NCBI GenBank assembly: GCA_944338265.1 | Contig: CALVLO010000050.1 | Location: 1-10,189, forward strand | Direction of reading: 5' to 3' | Length of the DNA stretch: 10,189 bases | From: an uncultured Clostridia bacterium | GTDB taxonomy: Bacteria; Bacillota; Clostridia; Christensenellales; Borkfalkiaceae | Shown here: one piece after another, positions 1 to 5,897 of the stretch | Numbering within the stretch: the first letter of the stretch is position 1 | Layout: every line of letters begins with the position of its first letter | The notes under the pieces: generated by a model | Seen by the model: only the letters and a program-made list of their open reading frames with translations | Told to the model about the DNA's origin: nothing | Databases searched by the model: none | Program-made: the position numbers and the translations under genes

Positions 1-93
1 ATTAAACTATATCACAAACTTCTTGGCTTGTTACTCTTTTTTTATCCTTCCTGTCTCACATCTATTGTAATCCTACACCGATTGTCTGCCAAA

Positions 94-122
94 ATTATAA
101 AATAACTTGAAAAAACTTGCAA
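94..122 (-). promoter_or_regulatory. Leftward promoter, divergent from rng
   Basis: On the minus strand a TTGCAA -35 (plus-strand 117-122), a 17-base spacer and a perfect TATAAT -10 (plus-strand 94-99) form a sigma-A-type promoter. Transcription would start near 87 and run off the left edge. No start codon with a ribosome binding site is seen on the minus strand between 87 and 1, so any gene it serves begins outside the window, after a leader of at least about 85 nt. The elements interlock with those of the rng promoter. This is inferred from sequence match only. Confidence 0.55.
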
Positions 123-135
123 AATGTGATACAAT
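107..135 (+). promoter_or_regulatory. rng promoter, extended -10 type
   Basis: TTGAAA at 107-112, a 17-base spacer and TACAAT at 130-135, with TG at 127-128 one base before the -10, give an extended -10 sigma-A promoter. The predicted start of transcription is near 142. That is only about 4 bases before an ATG at 146 and 48 bases before the rng start at 190. The region is AT-rich compared with the coding DNA around it. Confidence 0.7.
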
Positions 136-145
136 ACATTTTACT

Positions 146-193
146 ATGTGCATGCGTCCCCCTCGGGCGCGGGAAAGGCAGATCGGCAGATGA
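146..193 (+). CDS. Possible 15-codon leader ORF overlapping the rng start
   Basis: ATG at 146 opens a 15-codon frame (MCMRPPRARERQIGR) that stops at TGA 191-193. The stop overlaps the rng start as ATGA at 190-193, the arrangement typical of translational coupling. The predicted transcription start near 142 would leave almost no 5' leader, so translation would begin leaderless. Five of the fifteen codons are Arg and use CGT, CGG, CGG, AGG and AGA. It is too short to judge by coding statistics. The alternative is that this stretch is simply the untranslated leader of rng. Confidence 0.35.
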   Translation: MCMRPPRARERQIGR

Positions 194-1695
194 AAAAAGA
201 GTGGTTTTTCGACCGTTTTTGCGGCGCGCAGATCGCCGTCTATACGGAGGACGGCAAGCTCGTAGAGGCGGATTTTGAAAAAAAGGACGCCGTCGAGCTG
301 ACGGGCAATATCTATAAAGGGCGGGTGTGCAACATCGTCCCCGGGATGCAGGCGGCGTTCGTGAGCTGCGGCTTCGAGCGCAACTGCTATCTGCCGCTTG
401 CGGAGGGGGCTTCCCGCTTTTCTTCATACGACGGCGCCAAGGAGGGCAAGGAAGGCGCGGCGTCCCTCGCGCTCCGCGAGGGGGACGAGATCTTGGTGCA
501 GATCGTCAAGCCCCCGCGCGGCAGCAAGGGCGCCAAAGTGACGTGCGATCTCTCCTTCGTCGGCAAAAACCTCATCTATCTGCCCCGCACCTATTTTATG
601 GGCATCTCGCGCAAGATCACCGATCCCGTCGCGCGCGCAACCCTTCTGTTGGAGGCGGAAAAGCTGCGCGCGGGGGAGGATGGGTTCATCGTCCGCACGG
701 CGGCTGCGCAGGCGGACAAGCGGAGTTTGAAGATCGAATCGGAATACTTGAAGCGCCTTTGGCGTTCGGTGCAGGCGGCGGCGCGCACTGCGGCGGTGGG
801 GGAGGCGGTCTTCCGCGAGTGCGATCTGCCCTTCCGCGTCATGCGCGACAGCCTCGGCGGCGGCGTTACGCATATCCATGTCGGCGATCGGGCGCTGTAC
901 GAGAAGATCGTCTCGCTCGCGCGCCTGCGGCCCGATCTGGGCGAGCGCAAGGTCTCGCTGCATACGGGGGAGCGCAACATGTTCCGCGTGTTCGGGCTTG
1001 CGGAGCAGCTCGCTTCGCTCACCTCGCGCACCGTCCTCCTCGAAAACGGCGGCTATCTCGTTATCGACCGCACCGAGGCGATGACGGTCATCGACGTCAA
1101 TACCGGCAAATTCGTGGGCGAGAACGACCTGGAGAGCACCGTCTTCGAAGCCAACCTCGTCGCCGCCCGCGAAATCGCGCGGCAGGCGCGGCTGAGAAAT
1201 CTGGGCGGGCTCGTCGCCGTCGACTTCATCGATATGACGGAGGAAGCGCACCGCGCCGCCGTGGGCGCCGCGCTCGAGACGGCGCTTGCAGCCGACCGCG
1301 CCAAGAGCCGCGTCCTTCCGATGAACGATGTGTGCGTCGCACTGTTCACGCGCAAGCGCACAAGTGCGGATGCCTCCGAGTTCTTTTTGCAGCCCTGCCC
1401 GCACTGTACGCGGCAGGGGTACGTCCTCTCCGATCTCTACCTCGCGCTGCGTCTGCGCGGCGAGATCATGGACCGCTTTGCCGATGGCTATAACTCCGTC
1501 GTCGTCGATCTCAGCCGCGGGTTTATGAAGACGCTGCTTTCCGAGCGGCTGCTCTCGGAAGAGGCGCGCGGCATCTGGCGGGAGAAGCGCGTCTATCTGC
1601 TCCCGCACGATGACTGGCAGGAGGAACGGTGCACCGTCCGCGGCGACAATGCGGCGATCCTCACCCTGCCAGACGATGCGCAGATCTTGTATTAA
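190..1695 (+). CDS. rng: Ribonuclease G (RNase E/G family)
   Basis: Endoribonuclease of the RNase E/G family, which cuts AU-rich single-stranded RNA in rRNA maturation and mRNA decay in the cytoplasm. The 501 residues are close to the 489 of E. coli RNase G. An S1-like RNA-binding region occupies roughly residues 35-125 (TGNIYKGRVCNIVPGMQAAF is its start). The metal-binding aspartates are in place: D302 in AMTVIDVNTG and D345 in GGLVAVDFIDM. The zinc-link cysteines C403 and C406 lie in the CPHC motif. There is no long C-terminal scaffold, so it is G-like rather than E-like. The ATG at 190 is chosen because the conserved protein begins MKKEWFF. A GTG at 148 is in frame but would add 14 unconserved residues. 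A GGAAAGG 11 bases upstream is a modest ribosome binding site. Proximity to rplU is usual in Clostridia. Confidence 0.95.
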   Translation: MKKEWFFDRFCGAQIAVYTEDGKLVEADFEKKDAVELTGNIYKGRVCNIVPGMQAAFVSCGFERNCYLPLAEGASRFSSYDGAKEGKEGAASLALREGDEILVQIVKPPRGSKGAKVTCDLSFVGKNLIYLPRTYFMGISRKITDPVARATLLLEAEKLRAGEDGFIVRTAAAQADKRSLKIESEYLKRLWRSVQAAARTAAVGEAVFRECDLPFRVMRDSLGGGVTHIHVGDRALYEKIVSLARLRPDLGERKVSLHTGERNMFRVFGLAEQLASLTSRTVLLENGGYLVIDRTEAMTVIDVNTGKFVGENDLESTVFEANLVAAREIARQARLRNLGGLVAVDFIDMTEEAHRAAVGAALETALAADRAKSRVLPMNDVCVALFTRKRTSADASEFFLQPCPHCTRQGYVLSDLYLALRLRGEIMDRFADGYNSVVVDLSRGFMKTLLSERLLSEEARGIWREKRVYLLPHDDWQEERCTVRGDNAAILTLPDDAQILY

Positions 1696-1740
1696 GCACT
1701 TCGCGGGATCTTTTGCAAGCGAATGCGGGAAAAATAATTA

Positions 1741-1773
1741 CGGCGCGGGGATGCAGTCTGCATCCCCGCGCCG
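1741..1773. terminator. Shared hairpin terminator between convergent genes
   Basis: A perfect 15-bp inverted repeat (1741-1755 with 1759-1773) has a 3-base loop and lies between the ends of rng and the leftward gene at 1802-2245. On the minus strand the stem is followed by TAATTATTTTT, a good U-tract, so it clearly terminates the leftward gene. On the plus strand only a short TTTT follows, 6 bases after the stem, so termination of rng is less certain. Confidence 0.75.
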
Positions 1774-1801
1774 CAATGTTTTGCAATGTTGTTTGCGCCG
1801 C

Positions 1802-2245
1802 TCAGGCAATGAGTTTTTTCCATTTGCGCTCGAAGTCCTCTTCGGCGGCAAGCAGCTCTTTGGCAAGGGAGAGGATCTCCTCATCCGCCTCTTCGCCGCC
1901 CGCTTCCGCGAGCGAACTTTTGAGCGCCGTGATCCCCATCACCGTGCCCTGCACCATCATCTCGGCAATGTGCGCGCGGGAGCGGTCTGTCAGCGTGTTC
2001 ATCTTGATGCTGCCCCACATCATCGCCTTCTTGATGGGGCTCGGATTTTTCAGCTCCACGCAGCGGTCTTTGGCGAGGATCGCCGCCTTCCCGCACAGCC
2101 GTTCGTAGCTCTCGTGCTGGCGCATAAGCTCCTCGCGGACGTCGCCGTCCTCCGTTTCGGGCAGAATGTCAGAGATGGATTGCAGCGCGAGCCTGCAATT
2201 GCGGTGCACCTCGGCGAGCACCTCTTCGCTTTTCTTGGTTTGCAT
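1802..2245 (-). CDS. Small helical protein of unknown function
   Basis: A protein of 147 residues whose function I cannot name. It is rich in Ala, Glu, Lys and Met, and its heptad-like spacing suggests a soluble four-helix bundle with no signal peptide or membrane segment. Small proteins with this pattern (an EVHRNCRLALQSISDILP-like first helix and an MMxGSIxMNTLxDRSxxxIAEMMxxGTxMG-like third helix) occur in Clostridia as conserved hypotheticals. Helices run at about 5-25, 33-60, 69-105 and 118-145. The start at 2245 is chosen because AGGAGG lies 5 bases upstream. An in-frame ATG 10 codons earlier has no such site. The gene opposes its neighbours and ends at a shared hairpin. No convincing promoter was found in the 90 bases upstream. 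A ferritin-like fold is possible, but no clear metal-ligand pattern was identified. Confidence 0.75.
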   Translation of the reverse strand: MQTKKSEEVLAEVHRNCRLALQSISDILPETEDGDVREELMRQHESYERLCGKAAILAKDRCVELKNPSPIKKAMMWGSIKMNTLTDRSRAHIAEMMVQGTVMGITALKSSLAEAGGEEADEEILSLAKELLAAEEDFERKWKKLIA

Positions 2246-2314
2246 ACATGCCTCCTTTTTCCCAAGCGTGCGCATTTTTTCGGCGGAAAATTCCTCAACG
2301 GGCGAAAAAAGTGA

Positions 2315-2343
2315 TTGACTTTTCCAAAAGAATGTGGTACATT
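2315..2343 (+). promoter_or_regulatory. rplU-rpmA promoter with inverted repeat over the -10
   Basis: TTGACT at 2315-2320, a 17-base spacer and TACATT at 2338-2343, preceded by TGTGG, make a strong extended -10 promoter with its start near 2350. The -10 lies inside the inverted repeat GGTAC-ATT-GTACC (2336-2348), which covers the melting region and could be an operator. Confidence 0.75.
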
Positions 2344-2349
2344 GTACCC

Positions 2350-2434
2350 TGAGCCGCTAAGGACGGGCAGCAAAGGGTCATGCAATACGGGCCGCCTACG
2401 CAACTTGCGAGACCGGGAAGAGGAGGTAAAGATC
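2350..2434 (+). promoter_or_regulatory. Leader of rplU, candidate L21 autoregulatory RNA
   Basis: About 85 untranslated bases separate the predicted transcription start from the rplU GTG. In Firmicutes the rplU 5' leader commonly carries the L21 leader, an RNA thought to be bound by ribosomal protein L21 for feedback control. The position and the end of the leader (a GAGACCGGGAAGAGGAGG run into the ribosome binding site) fit that element. Possible pairings include GGTC 2376-2379 with GACC 2411-2414. I could not fold it or match it to a covariance model, so the family assignment is inference. Confidence 0.5.
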
Positions 2435-2740
2435 GTGTACGCAATCATCGAAAACGGCGGAAAGCAGTATAAAGTTTCCGAGGGCGACGTACTCAAGGTG
2501 GAAAAGCTCGCGGCGGAAGTCGGCGCGGAAGTTTCCTTCAACGTCGTTATGATCTCGGACGGGAAAGCTGTTAAGGTCGGCAAAGAAGTCGAGAACGCGA
2601 AGGTGACCGCGAAAGTGGAAGCGCAGGATAAGTACAAGAAGATCATCGTCTTCAAGTACAAGCCGAAGAAGAACGAGCGCAAGAAGCAAGGTCATCGTCA
2701 GCCGTTCACCGCGGTCAAGATCGAGAAGATCTCGCTCTGA
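2435..2740 (+). CDS. rplU: 50S ribosomal protein L21
   Basis: Large-subunit ribosomal protein L21, which binds 23S rRNA. The 101 residues match the usual bacterial length of about 101-104. The N-terminus YAIIENGGKQYKVSEGDVL and the C-terminal FKYKPKKNERKKQGHRQPFT signature are characteristic. The start is a GTG at 2435, eight bases after AGGAGG (2421-2426). No ATG gives the right N-terminus. A longer in-frame reading to 2315 runs through the promoter and is not real. It is followed by rpmA after 53 bases. Confidence 0.97.
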   Translation: MYAIIENGGKQYKVSEGDVLKVEKLAAEVGAEVSFNVVMISDGKAVKVGKEVENAKVTAKVEAQDKYKKIIVFKYKPKKNERKKQGHRQPFTAVKIEKISL

Positions 2741-2749
2741 GCCGCCACG

Positions 2750-2764
2750 GGGGCGCACCGCCCC
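2750..2764 (+). other. Small hairpin between rplU and rpmA
   Basis: GGGGCG (2750-2755) and CGCCCC (2759-2764) pair around the loop CAC. There is no U-tract, so it is not a terminator. It could act as a processing or stability element between the two cistrons. It lies where the prp (ysxB) gene would normally be, although the gap of 53 bases is far too short for that gene. Confidence 0.4.
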
Positions 2765-2793
2765 GCAAAATTCGCAATAAGGAGATAACGAAT

Positions 2794-3060
2794 ATGTTTT
2801 TCATCAGCTTATTCGCGCATAAAAAGGGAACGGGTTCTTCGCACAACGGCCGCGACAGCGAGGCAAAGCGCCTCGGCGTCAAGCGTCAGGATGGGCAGAG
2901 CGTGCTCGCAGGCAGCATCCTCGTCCGTCAGAGAGGCACGAAGATCCACCCCGGCAACAACGTCGGCATCGGCGGAGACGATACGCTCTTCGCCCTCAAA
3001 GATGGCGTTGTCCGCTACGAGCGCAAGGGCAGGGACAAAAAGCAAGTCAGCGTCTATTGA
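2794..3060 (+). CDS. rpmA: 50S ribosomal protein L27 with N-terminal extension
   Basis: Large-subunit ribosomal protein L27, whose N-terminus reaches toward the peptidyl-transferase centre. The 88 residues carry the family signature GTGSSHNGRDSEAKRLGVKR, then GSILVRQRGTKIHPGNNVG and a GRDKKQVSVY end. The first residues, MFFISLF before AHKKG, are the Firmicutes-type extension that the Prp protease removes between F and A in Staphylococcus and relatives. Here the extension is short and the usual (L/N)QFF or QLF is replaced by SLF. AAGGAG (2779-2784) lies nine bases before the ATG. The prp gene that normally separates rplU and rpmA is absent, and obgE does not follow. It is co-transcribed with rplU and closed by the terminator at 3106-3140. 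Confidence 0.97.
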   Translation: MFFISLFAHKKGTGSSHNGRDSEAKRLGVKRQDGQSVLAGSILVRQRGTKIHPGNNVGIGGDDTLFALKDGVVRYERKGRDKKQVSVY

Positions 3061-3066
3061 TCGGCG
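3055..3066 (+). repeat. 12-bp direct repeat, copy 1
   Basis: TATTGATCGGCG at 3055-3066 includes the rpmA stop codon and recurs exactly at 3175-3186, a spacing of 120 bases. The two copies bracket the double-hairpin terminator region. Confidence 0.6.
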
Positions 3067-3081
3067 CTAAGGTTTTGCATT

Positions 3082-3103
3082 ACATTGTGCCTTCGGGCAA
3101 TGT
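3082..3103 (+). other. Hairpin with a UUCG tetraloop after rpmA
   Basis: ACATTG-TGCC pairs with GGCAATGT around a C(UUCG)G tetraloop, with a 2-base bulge on the left arm. UUCG loops are unusually stable. It lies three bases before the rpmA terminator and probably protects or defines the mRNA 3' end. Confidence 0.6.
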
Positions 3104-3105
3104 GA

Positions 3106-3140
3106 AAGAACTCTGAGGAGAACTCAGGGTTCTTTTGTTT
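3106..3140 (+). terminator. Intrinsic terminator of rplU-rpmA
   Basis: AAGAACTCTGAG (3106-3117) pairs with CTCAGGGTTCTT (3123-3134) over 12 bp with one G-U pair and a 5-base loop. The following TTGTTT gives a U-tract. This is the most canonical terminator in the window. Confidence 0.85.
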
Positions 3141-3174
3141 GATGGATAGCGGCATCCCGCGTTCGGAGTTTTCT

Positions 3175-3186
3175 TATTGATCGGCG
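3175..3186 (+). repeat. 12-bp direct repeat, copy 2
   Basis: This is the second exact copy of TATTGATCGGCG. It ends 19 bases before the nitroreductase start, just upstream of its ribosome binding site. Confidence 0.6.
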
Positions 3187-3205
3187 GGAGCGCAAGGGAA
3201 AAAAG

Positions 3206-3832
3206 ATGGAATTTTACGAGGTGGTAAACAAGAGAAGAACGACAAGGCAGTTCTTAAACCGGGAAGTGGACTTTGAAGCCATAAAAAGAATTTTAGAGGC
3301 GGGCAACAGAGCGCCCACTTGGGATCACAACCGCAGGTGGCAGTATATCATCCTCAGAACGGACGAAGAAAAGGATCTTGCTTTTTCCGAAGCGAAGAAG
3401 ATCGCGGAGGGGTTCGATGCAGAAAGATATTTGAATATGCCGCGGCCTTATCCGATCACATTAGGGCAAAAAATGTACGGCTACGCTGTGCCCAAACAGT
3501 ATACAATGCTCAAAGATGCGCCCTATGTGATCATCCCGCTCTTTCGGGCGAAGGCGCTGAGCGGCGAAACCGTTTCCGCATTTAATCCCCTCGTCACGCT
3601 CTGGTGCGTGATCGAGAATATTTTTTTGGCGGCAGCCGCCGAGGGGCTGTCCTGTTCCATGCGGATACCGCTCGATCGGGAGCACGATATCGTCAAAGCA
3701 AAGCTCAAAGTGCCGCCCACCTATAGGATCCCCGCGTTTATCGGGATCGGCTATGCGGATCCGGAAGAGCCGCAGTTGGAGCAATGTTATCCCGATCTCG
3801 ATCAGCAGCTGCATTTCGGAAAATGGAGATGA
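3206..3832 (+). CDS. Nitroreductase family protein
   Basis: A 208-residue flavoprotein of the nitroreductase superfamily. These are usually FMN-dependent, NAD(P)H-using cytoplasmic enzymes that reduce nitro compounds, quinones or flavins. The N-terminal FMN-phosphate motif is present as VNKRRTTRQF (residues 7-16), followed by AGNRAPTWDHNRRWQYIIL, the usual substrate-pocket segment. LxxAAAAEGLSCSMRIP near residue 145 and IPAFIGIGYADPE near 175 match the late conserved segments. The natural substrate cannot be told. The start has AAGGGA about 8 bases upstream. Its Arg codons near the 5' end are mostly AGA/AGG and it uses TTA and ATA, unlike its CGC/CTC-rich neighbours, which suggests recent acquisition. 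No clear promoter was found. It may be expressed by readthrough from rpmA or from a weak promoter. Confidence 0.85.
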   Translation: MEFYEVVNKRRTTRQFLNREVDFEAIKRILEAGNRAPTWDHNRRWQYIILRTDEEKDLAFSEAKKIAEGFDAERYLNMPRPYPITLGQKMYGYAVPKQYTMLKDAPYVIIPLFRAKALSGETVSAFNPLVTLWCVIENIFLAAAAEGLSCSMRIPLDREHDIVKAKLKVPPTYRIPAFIGIGYADPEEPQLEQCYPDLDQQLHFGKWR

Positions 3833-3851
3833 TTGAAAAAGGACTGTTATG

Positions 3852-3890
3852 ATGCGCGCCGCGCTGCCCAAAAGGCGGCGCGGCGCGCAT
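3852..3890. terminator. Hairpin between nitroreductase and veg
   Basis: A 17-bp stem with one G-U pair (3852-3868 with 3874-3890) and the loop CAAAA lies between the two convergent genes and touches the veg stop codon. ATTTTTA follows the stem by about 6 bases on the plus strand, and CTTTTT by about 10 on the minus strand. U-tracts on both sides are therefore displaced, so terminator efficiency is uncertain. Confidence 0.65.
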
Positions 3891-4160
3891 TTACGGATTT
3901 TTAGCGGGTTGGGCGGCGGACGCGGCGGGTTTCACGGCGATGCTCCCGCACAGCACTTCGGCGTAGGAGTAGGAGGTCTTTCCAAGAAAGCCCGCATCAT
4001 CGGGGCGCACCGTAAAGAGGGCAGGGTATACGCCCGTCACCCGTCCCGTAAAGCGCTGCACTTTCCCCCGCCCGAGGTCGATGGTCACGTCCACCCGCCT
4101 GGAAAAATAGGCGCGGATGCGCTTGCGCACGTTTGCAATGTCGCTGCATGGTCTGATCAT
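3891..4160 (-). CDS. veg: Veg family protein
   Basis: A small protein of the Veg family (DUF1021). In Bacillus subtilis Veg stimulates biofilm formation, and the gene is highly expressed and maps near ispE. The 89 residues compare with 86 in B. subtilis. The alignable pattern is SDIxxVRxRI near the start, GRGKVQRFTGRVTGVYPALFTVR in the middle and the hallmark SYSYAEVL near residue 67. The ATG at 4160 is chosen because it gives the family N-terminus. No good ribosome binding site precedes it. The longer in-frame reading to 4301 adds unrelated sequence. The C-terminal tail is Ala/Pro-rich and variable. It diverges from the DUF3794-LysM gene, whereas in many relatives both point the same way. 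Confidence 0.85.
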   Translation of the reverse strand: MIRPCSDIANVRKRIRAYFSRRVDVTIDLGRGKVQRFTGRVTGVYPALFTVRPDDAGFLGKTSYSYAEVLCGSIAVKPAASAAQPAKNP

Positions 4161-4257
4161 GGGCAGAGTATTCCCGTTTTTTCCCGCCCGTAAACCCGTA
4201 TTTTGCAAAATCCCCCTTTTTTGGGCTTCTTCGACGCGATCTTCCCCCCGCCCGTGC

Positions 4258-4286
4258 GCATACCGCGCGCCTTTCCCGCATACGAT
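4258..4286 (+). promoter_or_regulatory. Candidate sigma-E-type sporulation promoter
   Basis: GCATACC (4258-4264), 14 bases, then CATACGAT (4279-4286) match the Bacillus sigma-E consensus (KMATATT and CATACAHT) at 5 of 7 and 7 of 8 positions, with a normal spacing. Transcription would begin near 4293, some 25 bases before the coat-type gene at 4317. No good sigma-A promoter is seen in this gap. In GC-rich DNA such an AT-containing match is notable but still only a sequence match. Confidence 0.45.
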
Positions 4287-4316
4287 AGAGGGAAAACCCA
4301 TTCAAGGAGCAAGATC

Positions 4317-5795
4317 ATGAAGACGCAGACGGAGACCTTCCGCGGCTACGGAAAGCTGTTTGAACTGAGCGCGCGCACGGCGGCGGAGTGCCGTTTTCCA
4401 GAGGCGGAGAACGTCCTCTCGGTGCATGCCTGTGCCCGTCTTTCGGGCGCGGAGGCGGGCAACGGCGAGGTGCGCTACTATGGCAGGGTGCTCTTTTCCA
4501 TTGTGTATGAAGACGTCGGGCGGCGCGTCTGCCGCGCGGAGAAGGGGGTGGAGTTTTCCGCCTCCGCCAAGGATGAGCGCATCTTCCCCGCGGGGGAGGC
4601 GCATGCGGCGCTCGCGGTGGAAAACGTCTCCGTGCGCCGCGAGGGGGCGAGCATCTATGTGACGGCGATGCTGGGGGCGGATATCGCCATCTTCGGCGAG
4701 CAGACCTTCGATTATCTCGCGGGGGGAGATCTCATCGTCAAACGGGAGCCCGTGCGCATGTTCACGGCGCACCCGCTTGCGGGGAGCGCCGAAACGGAGG
4801 ACGACTTTGAGGTGGGCGCGATCGGCGATATTTTGCAGCACGCCGAGACGGTGCACGTCACCGCCGTCTCCTGCGAGACGGGCACGGTCGCCGTCGAGGG
4901 CGAAGTCTCCGTGGGCGTGCTCGCGCTCAAGGGGGAGGAGCTCGTCTCCTTCGAGCGGCTCATCCCCTTCCGCATCGAGATCCCCTCGGACGCCGCCTCC
5001 TCCGCCTGCCGTGCAGAGGCGAAAGTGACCGTATCGGAGGCGAAGCTCCGCGCTGATGCGGACGAGGAGCGGGGCAAGTGCGCGCTCACCGTTACGCTGA
5101 CGCTCCACGCCGATGCCTGCCTTTACGAGGAGATCGCGGTGGATGCGGTGACGGATGCCTTCGCGCGCGATAACCGCGCCGTGCTCGCCTTTTCCGAGGC
5201 AGCCTGCGAGGGGGCGGGGGAGCGTTCCCGCCTCACCGAGCGCATTGCGGGCAGGGCGGCGCTCTCTTCGCCCATCGATTTTTCGGATACGCTGCAGGCG
5301 GTCACGCTCGTGCGGGCGGAAGCAAACCTTGCGCGCACGGAGGGCGGCTTGCGGGCAGAGGGCGTCGTGCTGGCGACCCTCCTCGTGCGCGGGGCGGACG
5401 GGAGCCGCCGCGGCATCGAGATGAGTTTGCCCTTCTCCGTCGCCGCCGAGGGCGTGGGGGAGGATGCGGACGTGGAGGCGCTCGCCTGCGGCATGAGCGC
5501 GCGGCAGAAGGAGGAGGGGACGATCGATGCGGAAGCGACGCTCAAACTTGCCTTTGCAGAGCGCATCCGCAGCCGCGCCAAGTTCGTCGCCTCGGCGGAG
5601 GAGGGCGAGGCGGTGAAGGAGAGCGAGAGCGCCGTCAGCGTGTATATCCCCCGCGCGGGCGACGGGCTGTGGGAGCTCGCCAAGCGGCTCAACAAATCGC
5701 CCGAGGAGGTCACCGCCTCCAATCCCGATCTTGCCTTCCCCATCCGCGAGGGGCAGCGCGTCATCATCTACCGCAAAAAGGGGATTTCCGGCTGA
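4317..5795 (+). CDS. DUF3794 and LysM domain protein, spore coat/cortex type
   Basis: A 492-residue protein with the architecture known in Clostridia as DUF3794 repeats plus a C-terminal LysM. Three related beta-rich segments are visible, at about residues 15-70, 143-220 and 305-395. The LysM lies at about 442-487, with DGLWELAKRLNKSPEEV, then NPDL, then IREGQRVIIY. LysM binds peptidoglycan or chitin-like glycans. Relatives such as SafA and SpoVID attach the spore coat to the cortex, so a spore-envelope scaffold role is inferred. No signal peptide or membrane segment is present, as expected for a mother-cell protein. The ATG at 4317 follows AAGGAG by about 7 bases. A reading from 4203 lacks support. 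The position between veg and ispE is conserved in many Clostridia. Confidence 0.85.
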   Translation: MKTQTETFRGYGKLFELSARTAAECRFPEAENVLSVHACARLSGAEAGNGEVRYYGRVLFSIVYEDVGRRVCRAEKGVEFSASAKDERIFPAGEAHAALAVENVSVRREGASIYVTAMLGADIAIFGEQTFDYLAGGDLIVKREPVRMFTAHPLAGSAETEDDFEVGAIGDILQHAETVHVTAVSCETGTVAVEGEVSVGVLALKGEELVSFERLIPFRIEIPSDAASSACRAEAKVTVSEAKLRADADEERGKCALTVTLTLHADACLYEEIAVDAVTDAFARDNRAVLAFSEAACEGAGERSRLTERIAGRAALSSPIDFSDTLQAVTLVRAEANLARTEGGLRAEGVVLATLLVRGADGSRRGIEMSLPFSVAAEGVGEDADVEALACGMSARQKEEGTIDAEATLKLAFAERIRSRAKFVASAEEGEAVKESESAVSVYIPRAGDGLWELAKRLNKSPEEVTASNPDLAFPIREGQRVIIYRKKGISG

Positions 5796-5798
5796 GCA

Positions 5799-5831
5799 GC
5801 GCGCCGCCGCACATACTGTGCGGCGGCGCGC
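5799..5831 (+). other. GC-rich hairpin after the DUF3794-LysM gene
   Basis: A perfect 15-bp stem (5799-5813 with 5817-5831) with loop TAC begins three bases after the stop codon. No U-tract follows directly. CTTTTCTT comes about 25 bases later. A 10-bp palindrome TGTGCGCACA (5836-5845) lies just downstream. It may act as a 3' stabiliser or a Rho-dependent stop, but it is not a canonical intrinsic terminator. Confidence 0.6.
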
Positions 5832-5861
5832 CCCGTGTGCGCACAAATGCGGCGACTTTTC

Positions 5862-5890
5862 TTGCAATCTGCAAAAAAATGTGCTAAAAT
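5862..5890 (+). promoter_or_regulatory. ispE promoter, start of transcription at the start codon
   Basis: TTGCAA (5862-5867), a 17-base spacer and TAAAAT (5885-5890), with TG one base before the -10, give an extended -10 sigma-A promoter. Its expected start of transcription (about 5897) is one base before the ATG at 5898. The -10 overlaps the alternative ATG at 5889. Confidence 0.65.
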
Positions 5891-5897
5891 GGCAAGG

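Noticed and set aside
148..189. GTG start for rng at 148
   Set aside because: It would add 14 residues not expected in RNase G and would begin only about 6 bases after the predicted transcription start, without a ribosome binding site.
424..1608. 394-residue open frame opposite rng
   Set aside because: It is antisense to a well-supported RNase G gene, with composition typical of a shadow frame and no ribosome binding site.
4120..4165. Leaderless veg promoter (TTTACG, 18 bases, TACTCT) on the minus strand
   Set aside because: The -10 match is poor and the spacer is 18. It was not strong enough to list, although veg does lack a good ribosome binding site.
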